Source: Pseudomonas fluorescens
GTDB lineage: Bacteria > Pseudomonadota > Gammaproteobacteria > Pseudomonadales > Pseudomonadaceae
DNA length: 64,000 nt
Assembly (NCBI RefSeq): GCF_900215245.1
Contig: NZ_LT907842.1
Span: 3,906,001-3,970,000, forward strand
Reading direction: 5' to 3'
Below, piece by piece: positions 62,724 through 64,000 of the stretch; position 1 is the stretch's first letter, and each line of letters opens with the position of its first letter. Both the position numbers and the translations under genes were made by a program. Under the pieces are notes generated by a model. It had not been told where the DNA came from. It searched no databases and saw only the letters and a list, made by a program, of their open reading frames with translations.

Positions 62724-63157
62724 GCGAATTGAAGCCTTCCAACCCTAAAGACCTGATTGGCAGCGGAAAATTGCCATTGCACCTCTGGCCGGTTACTGCC
62801 ACGGCGCTTGGCAGCCTGGGCTTACTCGACGGGATGCTCAAATATGGCCGATCCAACTTCCGGGCCGTCGGTATCCGCGCCTCGATCTACTACGACGCCG
62901 CCAGCCGCCACCTCAATGCATGGTTCGAAGGGGAGGCAGTCGATCCTGATAGCGGGCTTCCTCACCTGGCCCACGCGCTCGCATGCCTGGCCATCATTGT
63001 CGACGCAGAGGCAGCCGGGAAGCTCAACGACGACCGCATGCACCCTGGCGGCTACCGAGGCCTGATCAATTCGCTTACGCCTCACGTGGCGCGCCTCAAG
63101 GCCCTGCACGAAGACAAGAACCCAACGCATTACACCATCGCCGGAGACGCCCAATGA
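62720..63157 (+). CDS. dATP/dGTP diphosphohydrolase-domain phage protein
   Basis: A 145-residue protein with SNPKDLIGSGKLPLHLWPVT, KYGRSNFRAVGI, YYDAASRHLNAWFEGEAVDP and HLAHALACLAIIVDA. This matches the phage family annotated as a dATP/dGTP diphosphohydrolase domain, helical with HD-like residues. Likely changes nucleotide pools. The pairing with DUF4406 upstream supports this. Confidence 0.8.
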   Translation: MSELKPSNPKDLIGSGKLPLHLWPVTATALGSLGLLDGMLKYGRSNFRAVGIRASIYYDAASRHLNAWFEGEAVDPDSGLPHLAHALACLAIIVDAEAAGKLNDDRMHPGGYRGLINSLTPHVARLKALHEDKNPTHYTIAGDAQ

Positions 63158-64000
63158 CCGCAGCCAAAGCAACAGACGAGCAGATCATTGAAGCGCTCAA
63201 GACAATGACCGTTGCCCAAGCGGCGGCGCACTTCGGCATGCACGAGCGCAGCCTTTGGGCGCGCAAAGCTGCAATGGTTCGTAAAGGCTGGAGCCCTGAC
63301 CACGACATGGTGCACATAGTCCCGGATGGATTCCGCCTCAAGGGAACGTCCAGCCTGTACAAGGAGGGCGTCAAGGAGCCTGTACTTCAATGGGTGAAGA
63401 CGGCAGTTGACCACGAGCGCCAGCACGAGATGATGGTTGCGGCCTGTGAGGCGATGTCCCAGGACCTGCCACAGATTGATCCAGTCAGAGGGCCTATTTC
63501 GACCCTCGCGCACTTGATGGCTGTTTACCCAATTGGTGACGCCCACATCGGAATGCGAGCGTGGGGGGCCGAAACACAGGGTGACAGTTGGGACATGACC
63601 GAGGCCGTCCGGGTGCAGTGCGGCGCCATGGCAGCACTGGTAAACCTGGCTCCGGCAGCAGAACAGGCAGTAATCATCAACTTGGGCGACTGGTTCCACG
63701 CAGATAACATGGATGGCACTACCTCAAGATCCGGCCACATCATGGATCTGGACGGCCGCTACGCCAAGATGATCAGTGTGGGCATGAAGGTGATGCGCCA
63801 GTGCATCGCATCGGCTCTCCAGAAGCACGCCAGCGTCCGCGTGATCAACGTGGTGGGTAACCATGACGACACGGGCGCCCTCTGGATGTCAGTAGCCCTG
63901 CGCCACACCTACGAGAACGAGCCGCGCGTAATCATCGACCGCGCGCCGTCGGCCTTCCACTACATCGAGCACGGCAAGGTGCTGATCGGCACCCACCACG
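63154..64000 (+). CDS. Phage metallophosphoesterase, 5' part (cut by window edge)
   Basis: ATG 63154 overlaps the previous stop. The N-terminus (residues 1-60, QAAAHFGMHERSLWARKAAM) has a helix-turn-helix look, followed by a calcineurin-like phosphoesterase with metal motifs PIGDAHIGM (about 130), LGDWFHADN (about 178) and VVGNHDD (about 236), ending at the edge in GTHH. The 282 codons in the window lack a stop. Such phage enzymes may be nucleases or phosphodiesterases. Confidence 0.85.
   Translation, partial: MTAAKATDEQIIEALKTMTVAQAAAHFGMHERSLWARKAAMVRKGWSPDHDMVHIVPDGFRLKGTSSLYKEGVKEPVLQWVKTAVDHERQHEMMVAACEAMSQDLPQIDPVRGPISTLAHLMAVYPIGDAHIGMRAWGAETQGDSWDMTEAVRVQCGAMAALVNLAPAAEQAVIINLGDWFHADNMDGTTSRSGHIMDLDGRYAKMISVGMKVMRQCIASALQKHASVRVINVVGNHDDTGALWMSVALRHTYENEPRVIIDRAPSAFHYIEHGKVLIGTHH

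Larger units (their letters stand above)
44541..64000. mobile_element. Lambda-like prophage, left part
   Basis: Order: integrase, excisionase-like gene, leftward early genes with exonuclease, leftward promoter with nut-like site, cI/cro switch, antirepressor, replication genes, NinB/NinG-type genes and later small genes, running off the right edge. Gene density, ATGA overlaps and strand layout are those of a temperate lambdoid phage. Structural, packaging and lysis genes are not in this window. All core early functions look intact apart from one amber-interrupted small gene. Confidence 0.93.

Noticed and set aside
44541..64000. A defence island or integrative conjugative element
   Set aside because: Gene order is that of a lambdoid phage early region, with cI/cro, replication and NinB/NinG genes; no conjugation or defence genes are seen.

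Overview
The window is about 60% GC and reads as a chromosome segment of a Pseudomonas of the fluorescens group. The evidence is a phaG-type transacylase/thioesterase gene, algU-mucA-mucB-mucD, an OprD-type tricarboxylate porin next to tctABC/tctDE, REP/REPIN repeats of the TGTGGGAGC...GCTCCCACA type, and Pseudomonas-typical small families. Positions 1-44540 are host chromosome. From 44541 to the right edge is the left part of a lambda-like prophage inserted next to a tRNA-Ser(CGA) gene; its right end lies outside the window.

Host region. 1-3.1 kb: two MFS transporter genes, a decayed fragment, two small conserved proteins and tRNA-Gly(CCC). 3.3-5.4 kb: phaG, rsuA and a cysteine-rich CWC protein. 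5.4-15.3 kb: a leftward operon headed by a clear guanidine-I (ykkC) riboswitch. It encodes a NitT/TauT-type ABC transporter, two DUF1989 proteins (urea amidolyase-associated, here best read as carboxyguanidine deiminase subunits), a biotin carboxylase annotated by homology as urea carboxylase but here probably guanidine carboxylase, and allophanate hydrolase. Together they would import guanidine and convert it through carboxyguanidine and allophanate to ammonia and CO2. The carboxylase gene carries a complete 88-bp REPIN read through in frame. 15.5-20.3 kb: a chemoreceptor, small exported proteins, a 3-hydroxyisobutyryl-CoA hydrolase and ung. 20.4-28 kb: an AbrB-type membrane protein, tctABC, an OprD-family porin and the divergent tctDE two-component system, with Hfq/Crc-type A-rich motifs before tctC and the porin gene. 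28-44.4 kb: housekeeping genes (HDOD protein, ygfZ, sdhE-ygfX, nadB, algU-mucABD, bepA, a TusA-like gene, an AI-2E family permease, bcp, gcvR, dapA, bamC, an MBL hydrolase, purC).

Prophage region. A tyrosine integrase (rightward) and a convergent excisionase-like gene lie next to the tRNA. A long leftward operon (55.6 to 45.6 kb) of small, mostly overlapping genes follows, containing a YqaJ-type exonuclease, two HNH homing-type endonucleases and two DUF551 genes. It starts at a promoter at 55865-55893, followed by a boxA/boxB (nut-like) element. The immunity region has a cI-type S24 repressor (leftward) and a cro-like gene (rightward), with GTTTAT-type operator half-sites on both sides. Rightward genes follow: two small RHH-like proteins, a BRO-type antirepressor, a replication gene with an internal 15-bp tandem repeat (candidate origin), a TraR/DksA zinc finger, NinB-like, HNH, NinG, DUF4406, dATP/dGTP diphosphohydrolase-like, and a truncated metallophosphoesterase.

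I found no CRISPR array, rRNA operon or insertion sequence. The least explained parts are the leader of the phage leftward operon (nut-like element, perfect 20-bp inverted repeat, several tiny ORFs), the repeats flanking the immunity cassette, the amber-interrupted phage gene, the unknown partner of the YqaJ exonuclease, and the REPIN inside the carboxylase gene.
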